Shown: positions 37,001 to 48,850 of the stretch, in pieces
How positions within the stretch are numbered: the first letter of the stretch is position 1
How the letters are laid out: each line of letters starts with the position of its first letter
DNA from: Campylorhamphus procurvoides
Lineage: Eukaryota; Chordata; Aves; Passeriformes; Dendrocolaptidae
NCBI GenBank assembly: GCA_013396655.1
Contig: WBMV01006488.1
Coordinates: forward strand, 1-64,000
Direction of reading: 5' to 3'
Length of the DNA: 64,000 nt
Notes under the pieces: model-generated
What the model saw: the letters and a program-made list of their open reading frames with translations, nothing else
What the model was told of the DNA's origin: nothing
The model's database searches: none
Made by a program: the position numbers and the translations under genes

Positions 37001-39981
37001 ACCTTTCATCCATTCACTGGCCAACTTTATCTCTGGTAGCCTGGGTTTAAGATACAAATGGAGGTGTAATTTCATGGCACTGGCAGAGCAAATCTGTCAG
37101 GCCGCTGCTATCAGGAAATTGTTCTGCTTCCAGAGCAATCACCTGTTGTCTGTGTTCCTCCATGCTACGGTCCCCCTTGAATTAGCTCACATGTCCTTGA
37201 CCACCCCAGTAAGCTGATTCAGCTTTATTAATTGGGGAAAAACCCCCTCAAACCTATTTGATTTTTTTCTCAGCAAAGTGGAACTGTCTCTTCCGGTAAG
37301 CATGAGATGTTTGCTTGACGCATCTTGTAAAATGTCTTCCTGGCTTTCAGACAGTCTGTTTACATGCAGTTTCTGCTGCACTCTCTCTCTCTTTTTTTTT
37401 TAAGAAAAGAGATTGTTGGTATGGCTCTGCAGCTGATGCTCTTCAAATGCTTTCACATTAGCATGACCAACCAGTGTAGCATCTCATAAATCACCAATGT
37501 GATCTGAAACCAACTGAGCCAGAAGGAAGCATACCAACTGCATGAAAATTGCGTGTTGTTTGGTAATTGCATGGTTGATGGAAATGAAATGGTCTTTAGT
37601 GTGCATCTTATCCTGACAAAGCTCATAATTTGTTTCTCTTCTGCTGTTTTAAGGTAATGGACTCAAAATCAGGCTTTTTAGTATTATGCAATGAAGTAGT
37701 TACAAAAAAAAATAAACAAAGGAAAGGCAGTTTAACCATTTTTATATGCTCCACTTCTCCAGAACCTATTGAAATTTGTGCAGTCAGGGCAATTAAGAAA
37801 AGTATGTGGTGGGAAGGCATAGGACAGAAGGATAGCATATGGCAATTTCTTAAATATCAAAATTGTGTTTGTGAAGAGCTCAGTGAGAGCTTGCTCTCAG
37901 CTGGTGAAATGCATCAGGACTACTCCATATTCATCCTTGAATCTTCCATGGTTTCCTTGTCAGTTGCCTGGTTCAGTCTGTTGTTCTGGGGTTCCAGGTG
38001 ATCATTGGAACCCTTCTAACCCTGCTCAAACCTTCCAGTGCCTGTGACTGACCCTCATTCTGTGCTTGGCAGGACAGTGGAGGATGTGCCGGAGTCAGCG
38101 CTAGCGACAGTCTCTTTTCTGAACACAGGACCTAAGTCCTGTGCTCCTGGGGACTGGTCCTCCATAAAGGACAACACTGACCTGCAAGCCCTGAGGCTTA
38201 ATAGTGGAAACAAAGCATGAGAAATATTGTTTTCTATAAGGTTACCTTGTTTTGCCAATGCCACTTGTGCTCATCTCTTATTTGTCCCTTGTAGTGGTGC
38301 ATACTGGGCTCAACGCAAAATGTTGATCCTGTTTTAAAACTTGCGCCCTTTTGAGGGTGTGTCTCTACACTTACAGGGTTTTTCTTGTAATACACTATTC
38401 TTGCTGTTTCGGCTACCTTTTCATCTTAATGTTCCATTTCTGAGCCCTTAAATTCACAAGAGTAATGTCTGTCACTACTAGATGTTCCTTACTTAACAAC
38501 TATACAGTGACAAATACTTTCAAGCCTAATTCCAGGTGAACGGACTCTTTCTGAATTTTTGATTTTTGGCAGATATATGAGGGTCTCAGAATTCCTTGGA
38601 ACGTTTTTATTTTGTGATGGCTGACTGAGTTAATGAAGCAAAGTGTGCCTTCTCCATTTTAGTGATGATGAACTGTTTGGTTCACATGGGTTGCTAATAC
38701 CCTTCTAAGGTGGGAAAAAAGGCGTGGGAATGAACAACTTCTCTGAGTGCTTAGCACTGTTGTGTGTTTAATCAGCACTCAACTACACAGCCCTTTAATT
38801 AAATCAGATAACAATTAATTGCCCAGAGTAGGTATTTTTCTTATCTATCACCCCCAAGGACACCTTTTAATGAATGTAGCAGCAGGATCTGAAGATGCTG
38901 AAGCAGTCTTGTCTCCTAGCTAGCACGAGGTCACCAGCTGTGCTGCTGTGTGTGTGCTGTTGTACTCCCAGACAGGGGTGGCTGACAGTGGTTTAGCCCT
39001 TGCTGGCTGGCAGAGCTTTCTCCTAATCCTTGTGTGCTGACAAGACATTTTAGCAGGTGTTTGTAAGTCACTCCTTGAGTGACTTGTGATGCAGACTGCC
39101 TACGAGTAGGCCAGTGTCCCACCAAATAGTCATCACACCACTTGCCTGGATTTTTGTTTTCCCATCCCGGAGTCTGTATGACCAATAACCTCTGTCTATG
39201 ATACTTGTTTGCTTTATAGACTCACTTTAAATGAGAAGGAAATCTTTATTCTGCTCAAGTAAAATGTAAGTTAGTTTACATACCTAAAATCCATTATTTA
39301 TTAATAAATAGAAGAGCTGAAATCACTTACAATGACTTCTTGGATACCTGAGCTTGCTCTTGTGGGGACACAATGAGTTCCTCCTCCACAGAAAAGGGCA
39401 GTCAGTCAGGCTTTGACCTGTTTTCTTAAGATTTGCTTTTCTCTAAAACGTGTGAAGGAACAGGAGAGACTTAAGGAGTGGGAAGAGAGGTAAAGCATAG
39501 GAAAATACCCTCTAAGAAGAGGAGTCAAGTTCATACTGCAGAAAGTCTGCAGCAAAAATTTACATTATTTATTAAGGCTGCTTATGCTATCCATTAGAAG
39601 TGGTTTTATTTATTTTATATCAGAAGCTTCTTATTCCTTTGACAGAATAGGCTGAAATAATGGGTGTTGTGAGTCTGTCTCAGGTTAACTAGTCTACGTA
39701 TTTATTTTGGAAGGGGGTAGGTGGAGCCTGTAGAAGGTTTTACTCATGGCTACCTGAAAGTTACAGGCAGGGGCCATTGAATGACAAGAAATATGAGTGG
39801 CTGGGGACAGCTACCCTTCTCCAGGTTTCTCTTTATATGTCCAAGCCTCTGTCTCTACAGACTGCCAATGACTGATGATTAGCTTGGCATGGGAAATAAA
39901 AACACCTTTGTGAGGAACAGAAAGAAGTGAAGCAGTGGTGATGAAGCAGTGCTGAAGGAAAAGAACTGGGGCAAGAATACA
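31027..39981. other. Gene-poor intergenic stretch
   Basis: About 9 kb of unique sequence with no recognised gene, RNA or interspersed repeat. Simple features are a T14 run at 33926-33939 and a T9 run near 37390. A 49-codon frame follows a fair acceptor at 38073 (TVEDVPESALATVSF to a stop at 38220) without a partner exon. Confidence 0.45.
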
Positions 39982-40550
39982 ACAGAATCACAAAATATGC
40001 TGAGTTGGAAGGTACCCAAAAGGAAGATCAAGTCCAACTTATAGCCTTGTGCAGGACCATCCCCAAGAGTCACACCACGTGCCTGACAGTATCATCCAAA
40101 TACTTCTTGAACTCTGTCAGCCTTGACGCTGTGACCACTGCCCTGGGGAGCCTGTTCCGGTGCCCAACCATCTTCTCAGTGAAGAATCTCTTTCCAATAT
40201 TCAACCTAAACTTCCCCTGACACAACTTCAGACCAGTTCCTCACATCCTGTTATGGGTCACTACACAGAAGAGATCAGTGTCTGCCTCTCCTCTTCCCCT
40301 CACAAGGAAATTGTGACTGCAATGGGATCTCCCCTCAATCTCCTCCAGGCTCAACAGACCAACTGAGCTCAGCCTCTCCTGATAGGGCTTCCCCTCAAGG
40401 CTCTTCACCATTTTCAGTGCCCTCCTACTGATGCTCTCTAAGAGCTAAATGTCTTTTTCTTATATTGTGGCCCCCAAAACTGGACACACTATTCAAGGTG
40501 AGGCCGTCCCAGTGCAGAGCAGAGCGGGACAATCCGCTTCCTCTACTGTC
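39982..40550 (-). mobile_element. CR1 LINE fragment, 3' end
   Basis: Reverse-oriented CR1 with 3' end AACAGAATCACAAAATATGC near 39981. It reads antisense through the C-terminal end of ORF2 and belongs to the same family as the copy at 45593-46590. Shared antisense landmarks include GTCACACCACGTGCCTGACA, ACTGCCCTGGGGAGCCTGTT and CACTACACAGAAGAGATCAG. No intact frame remains. Confidence 0.95.
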
Positions 40551-42607
40551 CTGTGATGCTTTTGACTGTGGTAGAAAAGAGAAGGTCATGGCTGGGTAGG
40601 ACCATGCGGAAAGGTCCAGGATGCTATGGAGCCTTGGAAGAGGAAATGCGGATTAAGAAAAGTAAAGTTCAGAGGGAGAATAACAACATAATTATGTTGT
40701 CTGAGTGCAATTTGAATAGTGGGCAGTAAATAATGTCCTCCACAGGGAGAAGAACAAATGCTGATTGAGCACAAGCATTTGTAGGGAAAGGGATTGTTTA
40801 ACAGAATCTTTCAATCAGATAGTTCTGGGTAAAAATTGCAAAATTGCCCAGAACTGTCCTTTTTCTTCTTCTTTTCTTTTTGAGAAAAAAATCTGATGGT
40901 TTTTTTTTTCCTTAGTGCAAAATGATGTGTTGTCCTAACCACCTACTTTGTATGAAAGAATTCATAAAAAGGAAAGGGCAAAATAACAGCAAAACATTCT
41001 GAAAAATATTAAACCAAAAGACAATTCCAAGGCAATAGTAATTTTCAGAATATCAACTTTTTATTTGAAATAAAGCTGAGAACCAATTCCAAAACATCAG
41101 ACTTGTCTTGGCTAGGAAAAAACCTGTGCATCCCAAAAGCATTTTGAACGCAACTCTAGCTCTGGTGTGCTCTACCTTGCACGTATTGGATTTTCAGCCT
41201 TAGTTTTCTCCTGCAGTTTGGGTGTGAGCTGGAAGCACACTGAGCAGGTGAAGGTCTGGGGTCCGTCATTCTGGCTGTGCTGAAATTGAGGGGCCTGGCT
41301 GCCTTCAGCTTTTCACAGCAAACGTCTGCTTATCTCTTTTGTCTGTTAAAGAGAGAAACAGAATGGAAACACAGAGTAGGGGTGGAAAACACTGTGTGGA
41401 GCCTCTGGTCCACGGCAGATGGTAGGTGATAACGACTTGGCCCTGATGCTTGTATGATGAGCTCCTTCTGGAAGGGACAGAAGGCCCCCATGAGTCTCCT
41501 GTGCTCCACCTGCACCTGGAGCTGAATAGGCAGGGGATATTGTTCATGGATATCTGAGGACATTGTTGTTGCAAATGTTGCTTTACTGTAATAGTTGGTA
41601 GCAAAAGCAGTTTCGACTGAGCAGGGGCCAATAACTGTATTCAGCCCAACATTTACTTGCATCAGGTATTTTAATGAACTGTTTTCACAGGCTGCCAAAC
41701 TATTCCACTTCATTAGCAGCATCTAAAGCAATAGGCCAGTTGCTTCTTTTATAAGCCTATGCTTATGTTTGTTCAACTGGAAGGACCTAGTTTTGATGTA
41801 TTTAATTAGTGGTGAAAACCCAGAATAAAAGCTTTCAGGTCTGAAGGATACCTCAGCTCTTCTGATGAACTTAGCAAATATTTGCTCTCAGAAGCATGCT
41901 GTGGTTGATTCTGGTTCAGTTAATACTTCAGTGTATATGCTTTCATCTGCTGGGCTGTGGTTCCAGGAAGCCCTGACCAGGCATGCAGTTGCTAAACCAT
42001 GTATATATATAAGTGCTTAACAGCAATGCACCATTTACTTGCTTGAAGTTTCTTGTTCTTGTTTCTTGTATCTTGAGCCAATGCTGTAGAACTGCTTGTA
42101 TATAATATGCACAAAAATCACTGCACCTTGCTGATAGGTAGTCCTTCTTGTGTGTAGCAGCCGTTTAGCCTGGCAATGTAACACTAAATTTCAAATGAAC
42201 GTGTGAAAGGAAGTAAAGCAATAAAGCTTCAGGAAAAGTTCTAAGGTAGAATATGATAATTTGTATCTTGTGATGCCTTAGGGAAGTAATTTTTTTTATG
42301 AAAAGGATTTTGTCTGCTTTGTGTTCTTTCTGTTAAATGGAACATGTTTAGGCTGAAGGTGCTGAAATGCAATAAACCCAAACCATAAGCAATCAACTTT
42401 TATGGAGTTGCTTTTCAAGCAAGGATCATATCTCTGAGGAAAGTCTGTTGGAATTCATATTTACCCAATCCATCTGGTAGTGCTGACATGTCTTGTGGTA
42501 ACTTTCATTGGAGATTGTTGTGAAATATTTACTTTATTGTTTTTCTCCTTCTTTCCACACATTCTTTTGCAATTCCTGCTCCCCTACCCTGACCTCACAA
42601 CAAAGAG
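40551..42607. other. Intergenic, nothing assigned
   Basis: A+T-rich unique sequence. The frames at 41305-41722 overlap on one strand and show no homology I know. A pyrimidine-rich stretch at 42540-42600 precedes the exon-like segment at 42608. Confidence 0.4.
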
Positions 42608-42760
42608 GTTAACCAGCCTTTACCACAAGTGCTCTGGAAAATAAAGGAAGGACGTATTTTGCTTTGTGAGGACAAAAGGTTGGTGATGATCCCTGGTTCA
42701 GTTTTTGCAAGTGCAGATGAATGTGGCTTTTGTATGTATGAAGTTAAAAGAGCTACACAT
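42608..42760 (+). CDS. Exon-like open segment, phase 0-0, unassigned
   Basis: I do not recognise this segment. A 60-base pyrimidine-rich tract ends in an AG at 42606-42607. The following 51 codons are open in one frame and end at a perfect GTAAGT donor at 42761. The product would begin VNQPLPQVLWKIKEGRILL and contain CEDKRLVMIPGSVF and DECGFCMYEVKRATH. Phase 0 at its end would match the phase 0 start of the candidate exon at 57529, 14.8 kb away, but that link is speculation. Chance is a real alternative. Confidence 0.2.
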
Positions 42761-44204
42761 GTAAGTAAAATTGAACACCTCAGCTTACAGAATTGTGGCT
42801 ATGTTATCAGACATTTGGATGTTTGTTTGCTTTCAACAATTAATTAAAAATGATTGAAAACTGCTTTTAATGTGCCATTAGGCAAAACATCATTAGAATT
42901 GGTAATCTATAAAAGGCATTTAGGTCACGGATAATTTCCAGACTGAAATTAATTCTGAAGGATTTTAATGACTGTGCCCCCAGTGCGCATTCTGGCAGTT
43001 CCGCTAATTCTATCAGGCTGTTTTTGTTTCCTTGTCTTACTGCTGCTGTTTCTGAAAGAGACTTCCAGAGAGATCACAGGTGATGCCAAAATGGGTAGAC
43101 CTCTATTGATGTGCTTTTTAGGTCGCTGAAGTAACAGATGGCAAATGTATTTAATTTCCAATACTGGAATAATAAACATGAGGACAAATAACTCACGCTC
43201 AGTAGCCTTGTATTTAGTTGATACTCTATCATTCTGTTATGTTAAGATTTCTCTTCCAGAAGTGCCAGGGGAGGCATTGTAAGATAAAAACCTCTTGTTC
43301 CACTGTTTCCTACAGAAGAGGGAAAATGCAGAGTGGTTCCTGACTGTATGTAATAAGAATTGAATGCAATGGATTGTAAATCAGAGAAGATACCATCATA
43401 GCATGCAACTTCAATGAAAGCCCAGCCACAGCACTTTCTTAGAGATTCCTGCATTCCTTCCTTATCAACCTGTAACACAGAGACATGAACTGATGTACAG
43501 GCACTGCATACTTACATGTATGTCTTGCCAACAACAAAAAAAACCAAACCCGGAATGTACAGCTGCCCTGCTATCTTTACCCTTTTAAGCAATTCTGTTA
43601 CAGAGGGAAGCACTCTTCCACTTTGGGTTGTTTTATTTTTCATTAAAACAATCTTCAACTGAGGAACAGAGATTTAAAAGTGGCTAAGGTTTTCCTGCAC
43701 AGGCCACTGTTCATGCTAATGTAGGTGCTGCAGAGGTATAAAATGTTAAGCCATAGGCTCCAGTTCCCTATGCAATGAGATGGAGAAGGGTGTGTGGGGG
43801 TATCCTTTCTGTGTTCTCCCATTCCCACTTCAGCTATATCATATGGGCTTCAGCCAGCACATGGACAATGCAAGGACAGAAAAATAACTGATGTATGTTG
43901 TGCTCTGTGAAAAAAAATAGGACTCAAGTCATTAAGAAAAGAGAAATGTTTAAGACATTTCTATATTTGGCATGAAAGAGACATTTTTTTGCCAGATGTA
44001 TAATCTGGTAGACTCCAAATAAACTAAAGGATGGGCACACCCAGAAATTTGTCATCTCTTTCCCAAGTAGAGTGTCTGATTTAATGAGACATTGTATCTC
44101 CCTGAAGACCCTGGCTGGCCAAATTACTTCTGTGATTGATGCTACAATGCCCTTCTTGGACAGACAGTTCCAAATACCTTCTCTGAATCGCTTGCCAGAT
44201 GCAG
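42761..44204. other. Intergenic, nothing assigned
   Basis: A+T-rich, no gene recognised. The last 150 bases might extend the old CR1 copy that follows, but the match is too decayed to claim. Confidence 0.4.
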
Positions 44205-45040
44205 TGCCTCTGTCCCTGTGGGGTGTCATGCTTTTGTGGACCTCTATCATTGTCTTCCTCAGTTGCTTCTTTTTCAGGCTGAGAAATCTGAAATAATAAA
44301 CAATATTTTTTTTATTTTTTTCTTCGTGGGAATGAATCCACACATTTAAACATCGTTGTGTGCCTTCCCTGAACCCTTCCCAATTCTATTATGTGCTGCT
44401 GAAGATGAGAGTAGTGGAACTGCACACAGTATTCAATTTCTGGATAAACCCTGGATTTATACAGGGACATAATGAGGTTCTTGATTCTAGTCTCTGTTCC
44501 TTTTCCAAGAATTCCTATTATTAAGTTTGCTCTTTTGACTTCTACTGAACACTAAATTGATGTATTTATGGAACCATTTATCATAATCTCAAAATTTTGC
44601 TTGAGTGGTAATGGTCAGCTTGGAAACTATCATCTTACATTTGGAATTAGGATATTTTGTTTTTCTCCATTGAGGCTGGCTTTATGATTATCCACCTTGA
44701 ATTTCAGCTGTGTGTTATTATCTAGTCATTCAGTCTCATGAGATCCTCTTGAAATTGTTGAAGATTGCCATTTTCAGCTCCCCTGAATAAATAAGTATCA
44801 GAAATGTCACCACATTGCTGTTTCCAGATCATTCTAAATTTGTTGTACACCACAAATCCCAGTGCAGACACTTGAAGAATGCTGCTCGTCACCTCTCTTC
44901 ATGGCATAAGTTGATTGTTCGCCTCTGATGTTATGGGTAGAAATCCTTGGTGAATGACCTTGCTGATAGTGTTAGAAATGCAGAGACATCCTCTGATATC
45001 ATGCATAGACTTCCACATTTGCCGGTCTGTTGAGGCAACT
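44205..45040 (-). mobile_element. Ancient CR1 copy, amniote-type lineage
   Basis: Reverse-oriented and much more decayed than the other CR1 copies. It follows a CR1 consensus I associate with turtle, crocodilian and L3-like elements. Landmarks on the + strand are GTGGACCTCTATCATTGTCT, GGAACTGCACACAGTATTCA, then GGATTTATACAGGGACATAA, TTTGCTCTTTTGACTTCTAC, CATTGCTGTTTCCAGATCAT and GTGAATGACCTTGCTGATAG. They occur in the expected order for the antisense of the ORF2 end and the reverse transcriptase. Boundaries are approximate. Confidence 0.75.
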
Positions 45041-45592
45041 CAAAGACATTTGCAGAGGAGGATGTGCCTTCGCAAAATGGTGCTGAGGCTTTCCAAGTCT
45101 ACCCTTCTCTTCCCATATGTTAGTGTACACCCATCCTTCTTGATTTCACGTATTTTGCTTCACAAATGAGGAAGGCATCTTTAAGGCTGTGAGGTTAAGG
45201 AAATGCTGAGCTGGAAGGGCCCATTTTGGTTAATCAAGGTCTGAGACCTTCTGCTTCTTGAAGTGTATTCTGCTGCTTTTTTCCTTCTGTTCCTCAGGTT
45301 TGCATTGGTTTAACCTGTGGAGTCCTGTGTCCTTTACTCCAAGGATATTAATGAGACTTTGAAATAACACCAATGCCCTAAGATGTGTAAGGGGTCTGTT
45401 CCTCCAGAGTGACAACTCTTCTTACAGCACAGGTTACTGTCAGCTTGCCTGAAGCTGCCTGCGCATCTTAACAGTTCTTGCAATAACCCCTCCTCCAACT
45501 GAGCATTTAATTTTCCACAAGACTTTAGTCAGTGTTTATCAAAGTTTATTTTCTTTGCTTACTTTTTAAGAAACTTTTACTTTCCTTAACAT
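45041..45592. other. Spacer between old and younger CR1 copies
   Basis: Half a kilobase of unique sequence between the two CR1 copies; no gene recognised. Confidence 0.4.
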
Positions 45593-46590
45593 CAGTCTGG
45601 AGGCCTTTCCCTAGTGAGGTTCCACAGGGCTCCATCCTGGGTCCTGTGCTCTTCAACATCTTCAGAAATTACTTGGACACAGGACTGGAAGGGATGCAAA
45701 TCAAGTTTGCCAACAACACAGAATTGGGAGGGGCTGTTGACTCCCTCAAGAGCAAAGAGACCCTGCAGAGAGACCTGGGCAAATTAGAGGGCTAGGCAAT
45801 CACCAACCATATGAAGTTCAGCAAGGGGAAGTGCCAGATTCTGCACCTGGGATGGGGCAACCCCAGAAGTACAGACACACTGGGGGATGAGATGCTGGAC
45901 AGCAGTGCCATGGAAAGGGCCCTGGGGGTCCTGGTTGATGGCAAGTTGAAGATGAGTCAGCAGTGCCCTGGCAGCCAGGAGGGCCAACCCTGTCCTGGGG
46001 GGCATCAGGCAAAGCATCACCAGCCGAGTGAGGGAGGGGATTGGCCCACTCTGCTCTGCACTGGGGTGGCCTCACCTGGAATATTGTGTGCAGTTTTGGT
46101 CACTGCAATATAAGAAAAATATTAAGCCATTAGAGAGGGTCCAAAGGAGGACAAGGATGGTGAAGGGCTTTGAGGGGAGTCCTAAGGAGAGGCTGAGGGC
46201 ACTTGGTCTGTTGAGCCTGGAGAATAGGAGACTGAGGGGAGATCTCATTGCAGTCACAAATTTTTTTGTGAGGGGAAGAGGAGGGACAGACACTGATCTC
46301 TTCTGTGTGGTGACCAGTGACAGAACCCAAGGGAATGGCAGGAAGTTGTGTCAGGGAAAGTTTAGGCTGGATATTAGAAAGAGGTTCATCACTGAGAAGA
46401 TGGTTGGGCACTGGAACAGACTCCCCAGGGCAGTGGTCACAGCACCAAGCCTGGCAGAGTTCAAGGAGCATTTGGATGATATTGTCAGGCACATGGTGTG
46501 ACTCTTGGGGATGGTCCTGCACAAGCCTCAGAGCTGGACTTGTTGATATTTGTGAATCCTCTCCAACTCAATATATTCTGTGATTCTGTG
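45593..46590 (+). mobile_element. CR1 LINE, complete 3' end with ATTCTGTG tail
   Basis: Sense-oriented CR1 of about 1 kb, 5' truncated within the reverse transcriptase and ending in two copies of ATTCTGTG at 46575-46590. The plus frames give the degenerate catalytic box FANNTELGG (normally FADDTKL, so both Asp are lost), QILHLGWGNPRSTDTLGDEM, HLEYCVQFWSLQYKK, LGLLSLENRRLRGDLIA, LDIRKRFITEKMVGHWNRLP and the end HLDDIVRHMV. The last frame is open for 157 codons (46028-46501). The element is dead. Confidence 0.97.
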
Positions 46591-47656
46591 AAAAAGAATC
46601 TGTTGCCCTGGCTTTAGGTTTGATACCCTTGTATTCTCCTGTTTTGGTTTCACTCTGTCTTTCCTTAAGTTGCCTTTCCTAATTTGCTCTGAAACCTTAT
46701 ATATCACTGAGGTATGACTAACATAGGCTGTTTTTCCTAATTCACTTTGTCTCCCTATTCTTTGAATATGGATGTTAGTTTCCTATCATCTACTCATATT
46801 GTGCCTTCACTAACTAAAGGGGTTGATAGAAAATATTTACTATCAAAGCCAAGATTTCATAGAAAATAGCCTTAAAAGTTTTGAGATTGAGTTTGTCTGG
46901 TTGCTTCAATCTGGAATGCACCAAATCTTCCAGTTGTGCCTCCACTTTATTTTAGGTAATTCTAATTTTCATACCTTCAGTTTGATCTCCTGTCTGCTGT
47001 CTGTATTAGCATTTTCCTTAATCAGTATTTTACATCTGATTTCAATTAGTTTTAGGTCCTATCTATTGGTCCTTGTGGTATTAGAGCTGTTCTGACGTCT
47101 GTAGCTGAACATAGCCAATTGTTTTATTTCTGCTGAAATGTCACACTCATCATAATTCTCAAAAGTTTACACATCATCACTGTGCTTATTTATGCCTAAA
47201 ACATTGCTTCCTCTTCAGTTTTTTCTCTTTCTTGACAGCTTCTTTGACTAACTGAAATTATTGATACATAAGTCATTCTTTTGTACATGTGAGTGTGTGT
47301 TTGGATATATACTGACTCCTGCCAGTAAACTGCTTTATTATGCATTAGCTTGGTCCAGCAGCAGTTTCTCAGAGTTCAATATTTGATCATGCTTCATGCT
47401 AATTTATAGAAGTTTAGCCTTGAGTAATACACTTAGCCTTTGGAGTATGTAAATATTTCCCTTCAGTGTAAATCTATGAGTTGCTCTGGAGGATGGTGAA
47501 ATAACAAGGAAAACACGTGGTTTTGCATTTCTCTCTAAAAGTAAAGAGGCTTTTAATAGTTCATACAGGATGTGAGCTAAAATTTCTTCTAAGTGTCTTT
47601 TCTTTGTTTGGGTATGATCATACTTGTAGGAAAGTCTGTGTTCTTGATTTAAAGAA
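46591..47656. other. Intergenic between CR1 copies
   Basis: A+T-rich unique sequence with no gene recognised. Confidence 0.4.
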
Positions 47657-48850
47657 ATCACAGAATCCCAGAATTGTTAGGGTTGGAAGGGACCTCTGGA
47701 GATCATCCAGTCTAAACCCACTGCCAGGACAGGATCACCTAGATCAGGTTACACAAGACCATATCCAAGTGGGTTTTGAATGCGTACAGAGAGGTAGAAT
47801 CCATAACCTTCCTGTGCAGCCTGTTCCAGTGCTCTGCCACCCTCAACATAAAGAAGTCTTTCCTCAGGTTTACATGGAACACCCTGTGTTTTCGTTTATG
47901 GCTATTGCTCCTTGTCCTGTTGCTGGGCACCCTCTGAAAGAGTCGGGCACTATCCTCTTGGCACCCACCTTTGAGATATTTATATGCATTATTGAGATCC
48001 ACTCCCAGTCTTCTCTACTCTAGACTAAACAGGCCCAGCTTCCACAGTCTCTCCTCATACGAGAGATGCTCCAGACCCCTCATCATCTTTTTGGCTTCTA
48101 CTGGACCCTCTCCAGTAGTGCCTTTCCTTCTTGTACTGAGGAGCCCAGAACTGGACTCAGCACTCCAGATGTGACCTCACTAGGGCTGAGTAGAGAGGCA
48201 GGATCACCTCCCTTGACCTGCTGGCCACAGTCTTCCTGATGCACCCAAGGATACCATTGGCCATCCTGGCCACAAGGGCACTGCCGACTCATGGTCAGCC
48301 TCTCACCCACCAAGACTCAGGTCCTTCTCAGCAGAGCTGCTCTCTAGTAGGTCAGTCTCCAACCTGTGCTGGTTCTTGGGGTTATTCCTCCCCAGGTGCA
48401 GCGCCCTACACTTGCCCTTGTTGAACCTCATCAGGTTTCCCTCTGCCCAACTCTCCAGCCTATCAATGGCTGAATGGCAGCACAGCCTTCAGGTGTATCA
48501 GCCACTCCCACCAGTTTTATATCATCAGCAAGCATGTTGTGGGCATATTCTGTTCCTTTGTCCAGGTCATTGATAAACAAGTTTAATAAGACTATCCCTG
48601 GGGAACACCACTGACTACAGGCCTCTAACTGGAATCTACTCTGCTCATCATGATCTTCTGAGCTCTGCCATTCACCTGGTTCTTGATCCACCTTGTTGTC
48701 CATTCATCTAACTCATATTTCCTGAGTTTACCTATGAGAATATTATGTGAGACAGTGTTAAAAACCTTGCTGAAATGGAGGGAAACAACTGGTCTCCCCT
48801 TGTTGACCCATTTGGCCATCTCATCAGAGAAGGCTCTCAGATTGGTCATA
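47657..48850 (-). mobile_element. CR1 LINE fragment with reverse-transcriptase core
   Basis: Reverse-oriented CR1, a family different from the copies at 39982 and 45593. Its 3' end is near 47657 (AATCACAGAATCCCAGAAT). Minus-strand frames give, from 5' to 3', the reverse-transcriptase segment LHFSKVFNTVSHNILIGKL (the family's LDFSKAFDTVSH with both Asp changed), NLFINDLDKG, the catalytic box as LADDIKLVG near 48535, and the C-terminal FHVNLRKDFFMLRVAEHWNR and LHRKVMDSTSL. Frames are broken by stops. Confidence 0.95.

Noticed and set aside
37630..38001. 124-codon frame near 38 kb
   Set aside because: It starts at a real ATG, but no domain or convincing splice sites are seen; one or two frames of this length are expected by chance in 64 kb.
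46028..46501. 157-codon plus-strand open frame
   Set aside because: Also the CR1 ORF2 C-terminus, within a copy whose catalytic box is lost.
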